From NCBI GenBank assembly GCA_020635355.1, contig JACJZW010000005.1:127801-191800 (forward strand): a stretch of 64,000 nt of DNA. The letters are read 5' to 3'. A program made the translations under genes and the position numbers. The stretch is from Flavobacteriales bacterium (lineage in GTDB: Bacteria > Bacteroidota > Bacteroidia > NS11-12g > UBA9320). The notes below the pieces were generated by a model that worked only from the letters and a program-made list of their open reading frames with translations, was not told the DNA's origin and did not search any database. Positions 1-8,977 of this stretch are shown here, in pieces; within the stretch, counting starts at the first letter, position 1; every line of letters starts with the position of its first letter.

Positions 1-2
1 AT

Positions 3-368
3 CACAAGGTTGACGAAGTGGCTGAGGACATCCGGGTAAAAGGTGCTGAATTCGGTCAGAAAGCCAAGGAAAAGGGCAGTGAACTGATGGACGATGCGCG
101 TGAAGTAGGTTCAAAAATCAAGGAGGAAACGGCTGAAATTCGTGCGAAGGCATCGGAAAAGTTCGATGAGGTAAAACATGAATTGAAAGAAGACGCAGCA
201 GACTTCATGGACATGGCTGCTGATTTAATTGATGGTGCCAAAGAGAAATCCGGTCACCTGGCCAACAAAGCGCGGGAAGCCAGTCAGAAAATCAAGGACA
301 ATCTGAAAAACGAAGCTGAGCAGAAAAATCCTCCGGCGGATGCCACGCCAACTGACCCGGCTGAATAG
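3..368 (+). CDS. YtxH/LEA-like amphipathic helical protein (5' partial)
   Basis: The frame is open to the window edge (residues HKVDE precede the GTG at 18), so this is probably the C-terminal part of a longer protein. What is visible is about 120 residues of Lys/Glu/Ala-rich helix with repeating blocks such as KEKGSELMDDAREVGSKIKEE, typical of YtxH-domain, apolipoprotein-like or LEA-type stress proteins. There are no cysteines and no enzymatic motif. A membrane-anchoring segment, if present, lies upstream of the window. A structural or stress-protective role is inference from composition only. It faces the acyltransferase-pair gene tail to tail with an 18-bp gap. Confidence 0.6.
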   Translation, partial: HKVDEVAEDIRVKGAEFGQKAKEKGSELMDDAREVGSKIKEETAEIRAKASEKFDEVKHELKEDAADFMDMAADLIDGAKEKSGHLANKAREASQKIKDNLKNEAEQKNPPADATPTDPAE

Positions 369-386
369 TTCTATTGCTAATGCTGA

Positions 387-1463
387 TTAGCGAATCACTT
401 TAATTTTTCGTTCCGTTTGTGCTAACCAATTTCGCAAGGTGTCCTGCACATTTCGGGCGATGATTTGTCGGCCTACCTGATCATAATGTTCGGTAGTCCA
501 GTTTTGATCGGTGTAGTGCTTTCCGGCAACGGATTCAAGGTTGTCCACCAACCGTACATCCACGCTATTGTAACGCTGTTTTAGGTAATCGCGATTTTTC
601 CGCATCAGCCAAACCAGGTTTTCACCAACGAGGCTATCGGCGTATTCTACATTCTCAGCCAACAGATTGAATACCAACTTGAATTTGCGCTCGGCACACA
701 CGCGAACAATCTGGTCCAGATCCTTGATCCGTGGATTTTCTTCGTCAATTTCAAAGGCGTAGGCTTTAATGTAATGATCGGCCAGTGCACGCTTTTCCAT
801 AGAATCAATTCCATCGGCATTGGGGAATTTGATTGTTTCGCACCATCGGCGAATGGTATTGGGTTCGAAGGCAATGCCCGGTGCATCCGAGGTTAAGGTG
901 TCATACGTCCACTCCTGCCACTTCAACCGATCGCGTTCCATAGCATCGCGGTCATCGTAATAGTGAAGAGACACCAACAATCGATTGATCAAGGCAGGAG
1001 CTGGTTTATAAAACCGTGCCGATTGCTGTAGGGCACTCTCCAGTTCGGAATAGATGGCAGCCTGATCAAGCGTCCGCATATTCAACGTAACGATCACGAA
1101 TTCGACTTGACTGTTGGACCGTATGCGTTCAATCAACGGCAGATAAATCCCTGCGTGATAAGCACTGCTATTGATGGTACCAAACCGCAGTTCCGGGAAT
1201 CCATAGGAAATAAAATCACTAATTCGATCCTGAAGAGAGTCTCTGGTGGGATGATATGAAAAGTTGGACGACTCACCGAAATAGAGCACATCACACGTGT
1301 CTTGCTTGTCCAGCACTTCAGGCAACATGGAGGCATACTGGTCCAAATCATCCTCCCAATATCCGGCATTGACATACCAATAATTGAATGCCGTCATAAG
1401 AACGAGAATCACGCCGATACGCGGCAATCCTGATTTCCAGATATGTTGAACGTCTGCCTTCAA
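387..1463 (-). CDS. SGNH/AlgX-like partner protein of MBOAT acyltransferase
   Basis: A 358-residue protein with an N-terminal signal anchor (RIGVILVLMTAFNYWYV) followed by a periplasmic domain. It carries a GES-type nucleophile motif (YFGESSNFSYHP, about 60 residues in) and a late TEHYDQVGRQIIA block resembling the terminal Asp/His region of SGNH hydrolases. Such proteins accompany MBOAT acyltransferases and complete O-acetylation of exported polysaccharide. The frame is open back to 1574, but that extension only mirrors the 3' end of the MBOAT gene. I place the start at a TTG (1463) that overlaps the MBOAT stop as TTGA, giving translational coupling. The exact substrate is unknown. Confidence 0.7.
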   Translation of the reverse strand: MKADVQHIWKSGLPRIGVILVLMTAFNYWYVNAGYWEDDLDQYASMLPEVLDKQDTCDVLYFGESSNFSYHPTRDSLQDRISDFISYGFPELRFGTINSSAYHAGIYLPLIERIRSNSQVEFVIVTLNMRTLDQAAIYSELESALQQSARFYKPAPALINRLLVSLHYYDDRDAMERDRLKWQEWTYDTLTSDAPGIAFEPNTIRRWCETIKFPNADGIDSMEKRALADHYIKAYAFEIDEENPRIKDLDQIVRVCAERKFKLVFNLLAENVEYADSLVGENLVWLMRKNRDYLKQRYNSVDVRLVDNLESVAGKHYTDQNWTTEHYDQVGRQIIARNVQDTLRNWLAQTERKIKVIR

Positions 1464-2866
1464 AACTGAAAATAAATAAATGGGTGATTGGTGACACCAC
1501 TCCAGGCGGCAATACACCACAGCATCCAGGCATAGGTGATCCACCGTAACCAAATGGGTTTTGAACCAATCCAACGATCCACCCGGGTGTTATATAAAAT
1601 CCAATCACTCAGGATAAAAAATCCAATAATCAACCAAACATAGGGTGGGATTTGGAGTGATTGGGTTCCGGCATGAAGGAGATTATGCAGGTGATCCGAC
1701 ACGCCTTCCATGCCATCGATCCGGAAGAAAATCCACGCAAACTGCACACCGATGAACGTGAGCAATCCGCTCAACCAAAGGGGCATTGTTCTGGTCCAAC
1801 CGGTTTGTTTTCCCATTCGTTGAAGTAGGTACATCGCCCCGTGTATCAATCCCCAAACCATAAACTTCCAATCAGCTCCGTGCCAGAGTCCGCTTACGGC
1901 AAACACCACTAAAATGTTCAGCACCCATCGGCCATAAGCCACCCGATTTCCTCCGAGAGGAATGTACAGGTAATCGCGGAACCAGGTCGACAATGAAATG
2001 TGCCATCGGCTCCAGAATTCAGTAATATTTGTTGAAAGATACGGTGTACGAAAATTGTCCATGAGTTGTATCCCCAACAATAAGGAAGCACCTTGTGCAA
2101 TGAGGGAATAACCGGCAAAATCAGCATAAATCTGAAATCCAAAACCCAGTGTCCCGATCCAATTACTGAGCGTGGTATAGGTGTTGGGGTTGGTGTAAAC
2201 GGCATCCACCAATGGGGCAATGTTATCCGCCACACACATTTTGATGAAGAAGCCGTATAACATCAACCGAAAGGCATTCCGGACATTTTCATAGTTAAAC
2301 CGATGATCCGCTTTTAACTGCGGCATCAAATGGGAAAAACGCTCAATGGGACCCGCAACAAGCTGAGGGAAGAAGCTTACAAACAGGGCAAATCGGCCAA
2401 AATGCTTCTCCGGTTCAATTCGTTGGAAATACACATCAATGGTGTAGCTCAAGGTCTGAAAGGTGTAAAATGAAATTCCGACCGGAATGGCGTAGTAAAT
2501 CCCATATTTGATCATCCCCATGATGGGATGGTCTACGCTGTAAATGTTGAGGATCATGGGGTCTGGTTTTTCGGTGAACATGATCACGTACTTGAACAGA
2601 AAAAGAAGCCCCAGATTACTGAGCAGACTCACTCCAAGTAACAGCCTTCTTTTGATCATTGACCGAGCCTGGTACATGGACCGGGATACCAGATAGTCTA
2701 CCAACGTGCTAAAAAGAATGAGGACGAGGAATTCCACCTTCCACCATCCATAGAACAGATAGCTGGCAGGAAGCAACAAAAGCCATCTGTGACGGGCGGG
2801 CAGCAGGTAGTACAGCAACACCACGCACGGTAGAAAAATCAGAAAGGCAACGGAGGTAAAAAGCAA
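1460..2866 (-). CDS. MBOAT family O-acyltransferase (AlgI/DltB-like)
   Basis: A 468-residue multi-pass membrane protein of the membrane-bound O-acyltransferase family. The AlgI-type signature is clear: FWSRWHISLSTWFRDYLY near residues 284-301 and the invariant histidine in GLWHGADW (His329), followed by a second HG pair. Length matches AlgI/PatA-like proteins. These enzymes move an acyl group across the inner membrane to an SGNH-type partner that acetylates polysaccharide or peptidoglycan; the overlapping downstream gene fits that partner. A TATTTTTG box lies 23 bp upstream of the ATG. The acceptor glycan cannot be told from sequence. Confidence 0.92.
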   Translation of the reverse strand: MLFTSVAFLIFLPCVVLLYYLLPARHRWLLLLPASYLFYGWWKVEFLVLILFSTLVDYLVSRSMYQARSMIKRRLLLGVSLLSNLGLLFLFKYVIMFTEKPDPMILNIYSVDHPIMGMIKYGIYYAIPVGISFYTFQTLSYTIDVYFQRIEPEKHFGRFALFVSFFPQLVAGPIERFSHLMPQLKADHRFNYENVRNAFRLMLYGFFIKMCVADNIAPLVDAVYTNPNTYTTLSNWIGTLGFGFQIYADFAGYSLIAQGASLLLGIQLMDNFRTPYLSTNITEFWSRWHISLSTWFRDYLYIPLGGNRVAYGRWVLNILVVFAVSGLWHGADWKFMVWGLIHGAMYLLQRMGKQTGWTRTMPLWLSGLLTFIGVQFAWIFFRIDGMEGVSDHLHNLLHAGTQSLQIPPYVWLIIGFFILSDWILYNTRVDRWIGSKPIWLRWITYAWMLWCIAAWSGVTNHPFIYFQF

Positions 2867-2889
2867 GCGTCTCTTTTTGCAGTTATTTG

Positions 2890-2897
2890 CAAAAATA
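2890..2897 (-). promoter_or_regulatory. Bacteroidota -7 box upstream of MBOAT gene
   Basis: TATTTTTG on the minus strand matches the TAnnTTTG -7 consensus of Bacteroidota housekeeping promoters and lies 23 bp before the MBOAT start. No convincing TTTG -33 element is seen at the right spacing. Confidence 0.4.
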
Positions 2898-2910
2898 TCC
2901 TTTTGGCTCT

Positions 2911-3546
2911 ATGCGTCTGATGTGGTTGGTCATACTCTTTACGTTGAACGTTTCGTTTGCTCGGTCACAACCGGCATTCGTAGACACCATCCGAACGTCA
3001 TTAAACGAAAAACCGCGGTTTGTACTGGGCTTAAACAATCGCTACGCGCTGGTTTCAGGTGTTCCGCTTCGAACGAATGGGATTCAAGCCGGGATGGATT
3101 TCAACGATAAGGTCCGAATCCTCTTCGGAGCCAATTGGATGCCCAATGCGTATGTTGAGCGGGATATTTCAAACGGAATTCCACCAGATACGATAACCAT
3201 CCAAAAGCGACTCAGTTTTTTCAGTTTGACCGGATCTTATTCGCTTCGAATGTCGGAGAAGTGGCGGTTTGATTTTCCCATTCTCATTGGCATGGGAGTG
3301 GATGACCGAACCACCACCCACTCTACGCGGATCAAACCCACAACCGAAAGTAGGTTTATAGTACCGTTCGAATTTGGCGCTTCCGCGGTATATTCTATCA
3401 ACAGCTGGTTTGGAGTGAAAGCCGGATTGGGAAATCGGTTAACCTTTGGGCGTAGTTTTAGCACGAACAGCGGCCCGTATTATGCCTTGGGGTTAACGGT
3501 TTTTGCCAAGCCATTTGTGGATTGGGCCAAAAAAATCTGGCAATAA
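2911..3546 (+). CDS. Outer-membrane beta-barrel protein, function unknown
   Basis: A 211-residue secreted protein. The frame starts at 2887, but the ATG at 2911 gives a clean signal peptide (MRLMWLVILFTLNVSFARSQ). The remainder alternates polar and hydrophobic residues in short stretches rich in aromatic and Gly residues, ends in a strand-like segment (YYALGLTVFAKPFVDWAKKIW), and resembles the OMP_b-brl / PorT-like barrels common in Bacteroidota. No catalytic motif is visible. Divergent from the MBOAT gene, convergent with the thioredoxin-fold gene, with a shared terminator between. Function is not inferable. Confidence 0.75.
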   Translation: MRLMWLVILFTLNVSFARSQPAFVDTIRTSLNEKPRFVLGLNNRYALVSGVPLRTNGIQAGMDFNDKVRILFGANWMPNAYVERDISNGIPPDTITIQKRLSFFSLTGSYSLRMSEKWRFDFPILIGMGVDDRTTTHSTRIKPTTESRFIVPFEFGASAVYSINSWFGVKAGLGNRLTFGRSFSTNSGPYYALGLTVFAKPFVDWAKKIWQ

Positions 3547-3574
3547 AAAACCCGCCGAAGCGGGTTAATTTTTT
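3545..3574. terminator. Bidirectional intrinsic terminator
   Basis: A 7-bp perfect stem (AACCCGC / GCGGGTT, 3549-3555 and 3560-3566) with a CGAA loop is flanked by A6 on one side and a T-rich run on the other, so it can end transcription of both convergent genes. Confidence 0.85.
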
Positions 3575-5007
3575 CAAGGCTTGTCTTCCTTATGCTTTTC
3601 CTCATACTGTTTCAGCATGATATCGGCAATGATGCCAACATTCTCTGCCGGAGGGTTCTTAAACATAATGCGTTTATTCTCGTCAAGCAGATAGACCTGC
3701 GGTGTTGAGATGATGTTATAGTCCTTCCGGAAAGTGGATTTGTTAAAAGCATCCATCACATTGATCCAGGTTAGTTTGTTCTTTCGGATATACTTCTTCC
3801 ATCCTTCCCAATCACCCTTAGTATAGACGGAGTATACCTCCAATCCTCTGGCATGGAGAGTATCATACATCTCAACCAACTTGGGAATTTCTTTTTTACA
3901 ATGACCGCATTGGTGATCCCAGAATACCACAATGGTTACCGGGGCTGAAATTTTATGGAGCTGATACTTACGGATGAAGGTGGTGTCATCCAGAATCATA
4001 TCCGGAGCAATTTCCCCACAGATGGTGGGTCCAATTTTACCTGCGTGCTCACACATTTTGGCGGTGAGGGCTGAATCGGCCCAAAAACATCTGCCGGCGC
4101 AGTAGTAATCATTCGCCATGTGGTGAAGTACCTTATCCATGCACATCAGTTTTGACTCTTCGAAATGATTGGTGCACCACCATACGGTGTACTTGAACAA
4201 TTCATCGGTGCCGTTATTTTCGAGTCGGCCACACAGTTTATCAATAGCCGGAATCACGCTGTCAGGAGATTGAACATGCAACTTGGTCATGAAGTACTCC
4301 AGTTTGTTTTTGTAAACCGGGGTACGCAGCATGCCGTCGTCGTTGAGGTCGATGTTATCCCAATAGTGTTCCCGGTAGTAGTCAAATTTCTTTCCGGTGG
4401 TATCGGTCTTCAGGCTCTCGGGGATTTCAATGTCGAGAACGGATCGGAATAGTTTGGCGGTAAAGGTTGTGGGGTATTTGACGATGAGATCTCGTCGCTT
4501 CTTGTCTACGTCTTTATCTACTTGAGCAATCTGTTTGTTGAGGCTTTCTACCTCTCCCTCATTTTTTGCCTCCTCAGCTACTTTTTTCTGATCGCGGAGA
4601 CTTCGCATTTTGATGCCTTGTTCAGCCGCGTATTTATCAAACTCGAAGAAGGCTTGATTGTCCATGGAGCCAATGGCATTTTTGGATGCGCTGGCCAACG
4701 AAGTGTCGAATTCAATGGCAAAGGTCTGATCATCATTTGGGACAACGAACTCAATGTACGTGTGTTTGGGCAGCACGATGATGTATACGCCGTTCTTCAA
4801 TTTATCCGGTCCTTTGAACACCACCTTACCGCTTGGATTTACCACAGCGGTGTCGATTATTTTATTTTGATCAGCGTAGTAGTGAGCCAGAATACACTCC
4901 TCGCCTCTGTTTAAACCGTTGATTTTGAACTCGATATTATGCTGCGCCTGTACAGTGAACGCAGCTAGAAGGAGAAGCACAACAGTAAAGATTCTATTCA
5001 ATTTCAT
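3574..5007 (-). CDS. Secreted thioredoxin-fold (TlpA-like) protein with DUF4369/DUF5106-type N-terminus
   Basis: A 477-residue protein with a signal peptide (MKLNRIFTVVLLLLAAFTVQAQ). Residues about 23-130 form a beta-rich DUF4369-like domain, a helical charged linker follows near 135-175, and a DUF5106-like middle precedes a C-terminal thioredoxin fold. The redox motif CGHC is at Cys367/Cys370 and the cis-proline in STPQ at 436. Such proteins act as periplasmic thiol-disulfide reductants. It stands alone, divergent from the alkyltransferase-like gene, with a minus-strand TATTTTTG box 24 bp upstream (5032-5039). Substrates are unknown. Confidence 0.88.
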   Translation of the reverse strand: MKLNRIFTVVLLLLAAFTVQAQHNIEFKINGLNRGEECILAHYYADQNKIIDTAVVNPSGKVVFKGPDKLKNGVYIIVLPKHTYIEFVVPNDDQTFAIEFDTSLASASKNAIGSMDNQAFFEFDKYAAEQGIKMRSLRDQKKVAEEAKNEGEVESLNKQIAQVDKDVDKKRRDLIVKYPTTFTAKLFRSVLDIEIPESLKTDTTGKKFDYYREHYWDNIDLNDDGMLRTPVYKNKLEYFMTKLHVQSPDSVIPAIDKLCGRLENNGTDELFKYTVWWCTNHFEESKLMCMDKVLHHMANDYYCAGRCFWADSALTAKMCEHAGKIGPTICGEIAPDMILDDTTFIRKYQLHKISAPVTIVVFWDHQCGHCKKEIPKLVEMYDTLHARGLEVYSVYTKGDWEGWKKYIRKNKLTWINVMDAFNKSTFRKDYNIISTPQVYLLDENKRIMFKNPPAENVGIIADIMLKQYEEKHKEDKP

Positions 5008-5031
5008 ACCTATTGGTTGTTTGAAGGTCTA

Positions 5032-5039
5032 CAAAAATA
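5032..5039 (-). promoter_or_regulatory. -7 promoter box for the thioredoxin-fold gene
   Basis: TATTTTTG on the minus strand, 24 bp before the start codon, matches TAnnTTTG. A correctly spaced -33 TTTG is not obvious. Confidence 0.4.
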
Positions 5040-5073
5040 CACGTGCAAAAGTTTTAAGTTTGTTACAAAGACT

Positions 5074-5439
5074 ATGCCTACCTCCAATACGTTGCAAGAT
5101 CACAACGAAGAAGTTTCATTTTTCGATATGGTTTATCAGGTTGTCCGATTGATTCCGGAAGGACGGGTTACCTCGTATGGCGCTATTGGCAGTTATCTGG
5201 GCGCCGCCCGATCAGCCCGAATGGTGGGCTGGGCCATGAACAATGCCCATCACCTTGATCCACCTGTTCCGGCCCATCGGGTGGTAAACCGAGCAGGGCA
5301 GCTTACCGGCAGGGCGCACTTTAATCCGCCGGAACGGATGCAGGAACTTCTGGAGGCGGAGGGTGTGAATGTTACCGAACATCAAATAGACCACTTTGAT
5401 ACCGTTTTCTGGGATCCTTCTGTTGAACTTTCATTGTGA
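5074..5439 (+). CDS. Alkyltransferase-like protein (MGMT family, no catalytic Cys)
   Basis: A 121-residue protein made only of the DNA-binding/active-site domain of O6-alkylguanine-DNA alkyltransferases. The Tyr of VTSYGAIG (Tyr35) and the arginine finger in SARMVGWAM (Arg49) are present, but the PCHRV active-site motif reads PAHRV, with Ala67 where the methyl-accepting Cys should be. ATL proteins bind O6-alkylguanine and hand the lesion to nucleotide excision repair rather than repairing it directly; Trp or Ala at this site is characteristic. The ATG at 5074 was chosen over an upstream in-frame start at 5017 that overlaps the divergent promoter region. Monocistronic. Confidence 0.88.
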   Translation: MPTSNTLQDHNEEVSFFDMVYQVVRLIPEGRVTSYGAIGSYLGAARSARMVGWAMNNAHHLDPPVPAHRVVNRAGQLTGRAHFNPPERMQELLEAEGVNVTEHQIDHFDTVFWDPSVELSL

Positions 5440-5497
5440 CAGATGGAATGTACGCGCTCTTCCAATTGTCTATACAAAACCTTAACCCTCTTTGAAT

Positions 5498-6652
5498 ATG
5501 AAATCTCCCTCAAAAATTGTCCTCCTTTTTTTCTCTATGTTGGTGATTCTGGCAGCTTGTCAGGACGATGACAAAAGCAACAATCCCACAGCGGTTTCTG
5601 ATCAGGAAGTGATTTCTAAATACCTCAACATTGATCTGGCCAATCTCTTCAACTACAGCAATCCAACCTTACCCAATTACTACAATGTGGCCGTGGATAA
5701 CACCCCATCCAGCAACGCCATCACCGATATGGGTGCCACGCTTGGTCGGGTCTTGTTTTATGACAAAAATCTCAGCGTAAACAATACCATCGCCTGCGCT
5801 TCATGTCACCAACAAAATCTTGGTTTTACGGATAATGCAACACTCAGTTCAGGATTCGAAAACGGGTTAACGGGTGCGCACTCCATGCGCCTGGGGAATA
5901 TTCGATACTATGCAGGCGACTCCATGTTCTGGGATAAACGAGCAGTGAGCGTGGAAGACCAATCCACCCGCCCCATTCAGGATGCCACGGAAATGGGTTT
6001 CGATTCCAACCACGGCGGCTTTACGGCACTCACGGATAAAATGAGCGGTTTAAACTACTATCCCATTTTATTCAAGCGGACGTTTAGCGATTCCATCATC
6101 ACGGAGGAACGCGTTCAATTGGCCTTGGCTCAATTCCTCAGATCCATGGTTTCCGTGAACAGCAAATTCGATGAAGGATTCACCGCGGCTTTTAACCCCA
6201 ATGCACCGGGTGGAGGAATTGGCGGACCATTCAACAACTTCACAGCGGAAGAAAATCAAGGTAAGGGTCTGTTCCTTCAACCTATAGCTCAGGGTGGTGC
6301 CGGCTGCGCCGGATGCCATCAACCTCCAACATTTTCGTTGGATCCCGCTTCAAAAAGCAATGGGTTAACCATGGGCGAGACCACGATTTTCAAATCACCT
6401 TCACTCAAAAATATTGGTGTTTCGGGTCCGTATATGCACGATGGAAGTATAACTGATTTGCCCGGCGTAATTGAGCATTACAATACCGGGGTGATGCGCG
6501 GCCCGGCGCTTGATCCGCGATTGAATCCTGCGGGCATGCCCCAACGATTAAATCTCACCCAAGCTCAGAAGGATGCCTTGGTGGCCTTTTTACAAACGCT
6601 AACGGATACCGACCTCAACACGGATCCAAAATTCTCCGACCCTTTTATTTAA
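5498..6652 (+). CDS. Di-haem cytochrome c peroxidase (MauG/CcpA family) lipoprotein
   Basis: A 384-residue lipoprotein (lipobox LAAC, Cys21) with two c-type haem sites: CASCH (Cys100-His104) and CAGCH (Cys270-His274), the layout of bacterial di-haem peroxidases. A probable distal Met ligand sits in YMHDGS (Met313). The family reduces H2O2 to water with electrons from cytochrome c; MauG-like members oxidise other substrates, and sequence alone does not separate these. The ATG at 5498 is preferred to the TTG at 5492. The stop directly abuts the stop of the convergent YCII gene. Confidence 0.92.
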   Translation: MKSPSKIVLLFFSMLVILAACQDDDKSNNPTAVSDQEVISKYLNIDLANLFNYSNPTLPNYYNVAVDNTPSSNAITDMGATLGRVLFYDKNLSVNNTIACASCHQQNLGFTDNATLSSGFENGLTGAHSMRLGNIRYYAGDSMFWDKRAVSVEDQSTRPIQDATEMGFDSNHGGFTALTDKMSGLNYYPILFKRTFSDSIITEERVQLALAQFLRSMVSVNSKFDEGFTAAFNPNAPGGGIGGPFNNFTAEENQGKGLFLQPIAQGGAGCAGCHQPPTFSLDPASKSNGLTMGETTIFKSPSLKNIGVSGPYMHDGSITDLPGVIEHYNTGVMRGPALDPRLNPAGMPQRLNLTQAQKDALVAFLQTLTDTDLNTDPKFSDPFI

Positions 6653-7144
6653 CTAGATCGGTGTTTTAGCTGCCTTTGTGTGCCACTTATTCAGATCGAT
6701 CAGGGCTGCTGATCCATACCAAGAATGTAGTTCCATAACCAGTCGGCCGGCTTGAATGGCTGGGTCCGTTTCCGTAAGCTCACGGGCCTCTTCTACCGTA
6801 GAAACATTAAAAATGTAAATACCCCGGACCTCTCCATCGTCCAAAAACGGTCCGGCTAAGACCAGTTTCCCCTCGTTGGCCAGACGGGTGATGTTGTTGA
6901 GGTGTGCACGCTGAAGGTTGATTGCTTCAGCACTATCCTGACTTCGATTGGGCCCGGCTTTGAGATAAGCAAAAACGTAGGTTTTCATGCCATAGTCATC
7001 GGCACCCAGTTTTTGGGCATAGGCTGAATCGTATCCGGACGTAGTGTCCGAGGAGTTGGTTGTTACCGTGTAACTAGCCTCGGTTGAAATATGACATGAT
7101 GAACTCAGTATCGTCAGGAAGATCAAAGTAGGTATCCATTTCAT
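6653..7144 (-). CDS. YCII-domain lipoprotein
   Basis: A 163-residue protein with a lipoprotein signal peptide (lipobox SSSC, Cys17) followed by a YCII-like alpha+beta domain from about residue 52: KTYVFAYLKAGPNR, then LVLAGPFLDDGEVRGIYIFN and AIQAGRLVMELHSWYG. YCII domains are small ferredoxin-like folds found alone or fused to other enzymes; their activity is poorly defined. Secreted, lipid-anchored YCII proteins are usual in Bacteroidota. Convergent with the peroxidase gene with no intervening base. Confidence 0.8.
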   Translation of the reverse strand: MKWIPTLIFLTILSSSCHISTEASYTVTTNSSDTTSGYDSAYAQKLGADDYGMKTYVFAYLKAGPNRSQDSAEAINLQRAHLNNITRLANEGKLVLAGPFLDDGEVRGIYIFNVSTVEEARELTETDPAIQAGRLVMELHSWYGSAALIDLNKWHTKAAKTPI

Positions 7145-7184
7145 ACGGTTAAAGTTAATCTTTTCCGGACATTCAATCCGTCGA

Positions 7185-8972
7185 TCACTTTTTGGAAATC
7201 ACCAGTTGATAGATTCCCGCATCATCCAGAGATGCTCCGGAAATGGTAAGGTAGTAGGTGCCTTGATCCAGGCTGAATTCCGGTGAAGCGGAGGGCTCTG
7301 AAATGGGCAACAATACCGGTGATGTTGAAGAAGATTCACTTCTTAAGGCCAGAGAACACGCCAATTCGGAATTGGAAACATCAAACCCCCAGATCCCCTT
7401 TTCAGGTATATCAACTTTTAATACGTGAGCCAGCCCCAATCCAACCTGATAGTCCCGATAGGAGTTCTCATAAAATTGATTGCCCAGTTGGTTGCCATTT
7501 ACATCAAACTCCACCATGTAACTGGTTTGATCTGATTTAATATGTTGTTCTCGAATTTTATTTCCAAACATGTCGTAGATGAACTCCGAAGTGGTTTTTA
7601 ACATGCGATTGCCTGCACGAATCTCCCATTTGGAGTGATTTACAAGCCAATTTTGTTCATTGTATTTCCATGTATCTCCATAACCGGAACTGTCAGAGTA
7701 ATAATGATTGAATGAAGTTTTGTTCCCTCGTTTGTCATAGCCATATACATCCTGCTCGAACCAGGGCGTCGATGGTTGACCGGGTTTATTTGAAGCGTAC
7801 CCAGACGCTGTACTTTTGTGCTGAGCTCCCTCAGCACCAATAGAGATGTCATCAACTTCCAAACTGTAGTTTTCATAGGGTTGCTCACTTCGCGATGTTT
7901 TGGTTGAAGTGATGATATGGCCATTTGAATCGTACTCCATCATCTGAATAGAAAAGCGTAAGCTACCTTCATCATCATACTCCATCACCGGTTTATGTGT
8001 TACAACACTATCCGTCTTACCATCCTCATTGTAGTAATAATGGCAAGTATAGGTTTCCATAACCGAGTACGATTTCCTTGATGGTTCAGGTAACCTTGCG
8101 CTGGTATCGAAATGATGAACTATGTACGGTCGGTAGTTGGTGTCAGCGAAAATCGAATCAACATTGAGTTCAGCGGAATCAACAAAATGATCTCTCATTC
8201 TTTTCGAGGCTTTTATGTGTCGTTCTTGAAGAACAATGCGGTCTTTGTAGAAGTGCCATCGATATGGAAACTGATATTCATGGCGCCAATTTCCATCATA
8301 CTGAATATATTGAAGTGTAACCTTCCCACCTGATTCTTCCCGACGAAACCGAATTATCCTACCACCTGAATCATATTCAGTTATCACCTTGTTTAAACCT
8401 CTTTTTTCAATGATTTGATAGCCTCGTTCAGTATGCTCTCTTCTGCGTTCCAGGTAAAGAGATGGTTGATTATTCTGATATGTATATGTCCGTTTTTCAA
8501 TCTCAATTCCATTGTCATAGGTATAGTTCTCAGCCCCGAGCGTATCGAATCCTTCAGTTGTTTGGCGACCTTTTACTACACGTTTCAAAGAGCCATCGGT
8601 ATTGTACAGATAACGCACTCTGGAAACCCCGTATCCCTTAATCTTTGCATCATGCAACTGCAATTTGCCCAACGAATTGTAGGCAGACCTCGTGATTGTA
8701 TCTGATTGACCATTTCGCCGGTTAATCACAAAAAGCTCATTGCCATTGTGATCATAAACATACTCAGTTCCCTGAGTTTTGTAACATGAATCTGTTGTGC
8801 ACGGATTGAGCTTATCGGGTTTGTATCCCGACTCATAAGATGGCTGATCAAATGTAAACTTAGTTGAAAAATGGTATTCACCCGGAGCGGAAACGGACTT
8901 GGTATTCACCTGAGCTTGTGCATATACACCGCCCATGAGAATGATAACGATAATGACTCCTACCCTACCCAC
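7185..8972 (-). CDS. Secreted YD/RHS-like repeat protein
   Basis: A 595-residue protein with a signal peptide (VIIVIILMGGVYAQAQ). Its body has at least seven irregular YD-type repeats (YDHNGNEL, YNTDGSLK, YDSGGRII, YNEDGKTD, YDEEGSLR, YDSNGHII, YDKRGNKT, YDMFGNKI), as in RHS/wall-associated repeat proteins, but it lacks the RHS core domain and any C-terminal toxin. The last 75 residues form a Ser-rich beta domain ending in a pattern (QGTYYLTISGASLDDAGIYQLVISKK) like pre-peptidase C-terminal or sorting-type domains. Base composition is more AT-rich than the flanking AAA+ gene. Role unknown; a surface-exposed beta-wrap is plausible. Confidence 0.72.
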   Translation of the reverse strand: MGRVGVIIVIILMGGVYAQAQVNTKSVSAPGEYHFSTKFTFDQPSYESGYKPDKLNPCTTDSCYKTQGTEYVYDHNGNELFVINRRNGQSDTITRSAYNSLGKLQLHDAKIKGYGVSRVRYLYNTDGSLKRVVKGRQTTEGFDTLGAENYTYDNGIEIEKRTYTYQNNQPSLYLERRREHTERGYQIIEKRGLNKVITEYDSGGRIIRFRREESGGKVTLQYIQYDGNWRHEYQFPYRWHFYKDRIVLQERHIKASKRMRDHFVDSAELNVDSIFADTNYRPYIVHHFDTSARLPEPSRKSYSVMETYTCHYYYNEDGKTDSVVTHKPVMEYDDEGSLRFSIQMMEYDSNGHIITSTKTSRSEQPYENYSLEVDDISIGAEGAQHKSTASGYASNKPGQPSTPWFEQDVYGYDKRGNKTSFNHYYSDSSGYGDTWKYNEQNWLVNHSKWEIRAGNRMLKTTSEFIYDMFGNKIREQHIKSDQTSYMVEFDVNGNQLGNQFYENSYRDYQVGLGLAHVLKVDIPEKGIWGFDVSNSELACSLALRSESSSTSPVLLPISEPSASPEFSLDQGTYYLTISGASLDDAGIYQLVISKK

Positions 8973-8977
8973 GAAAC

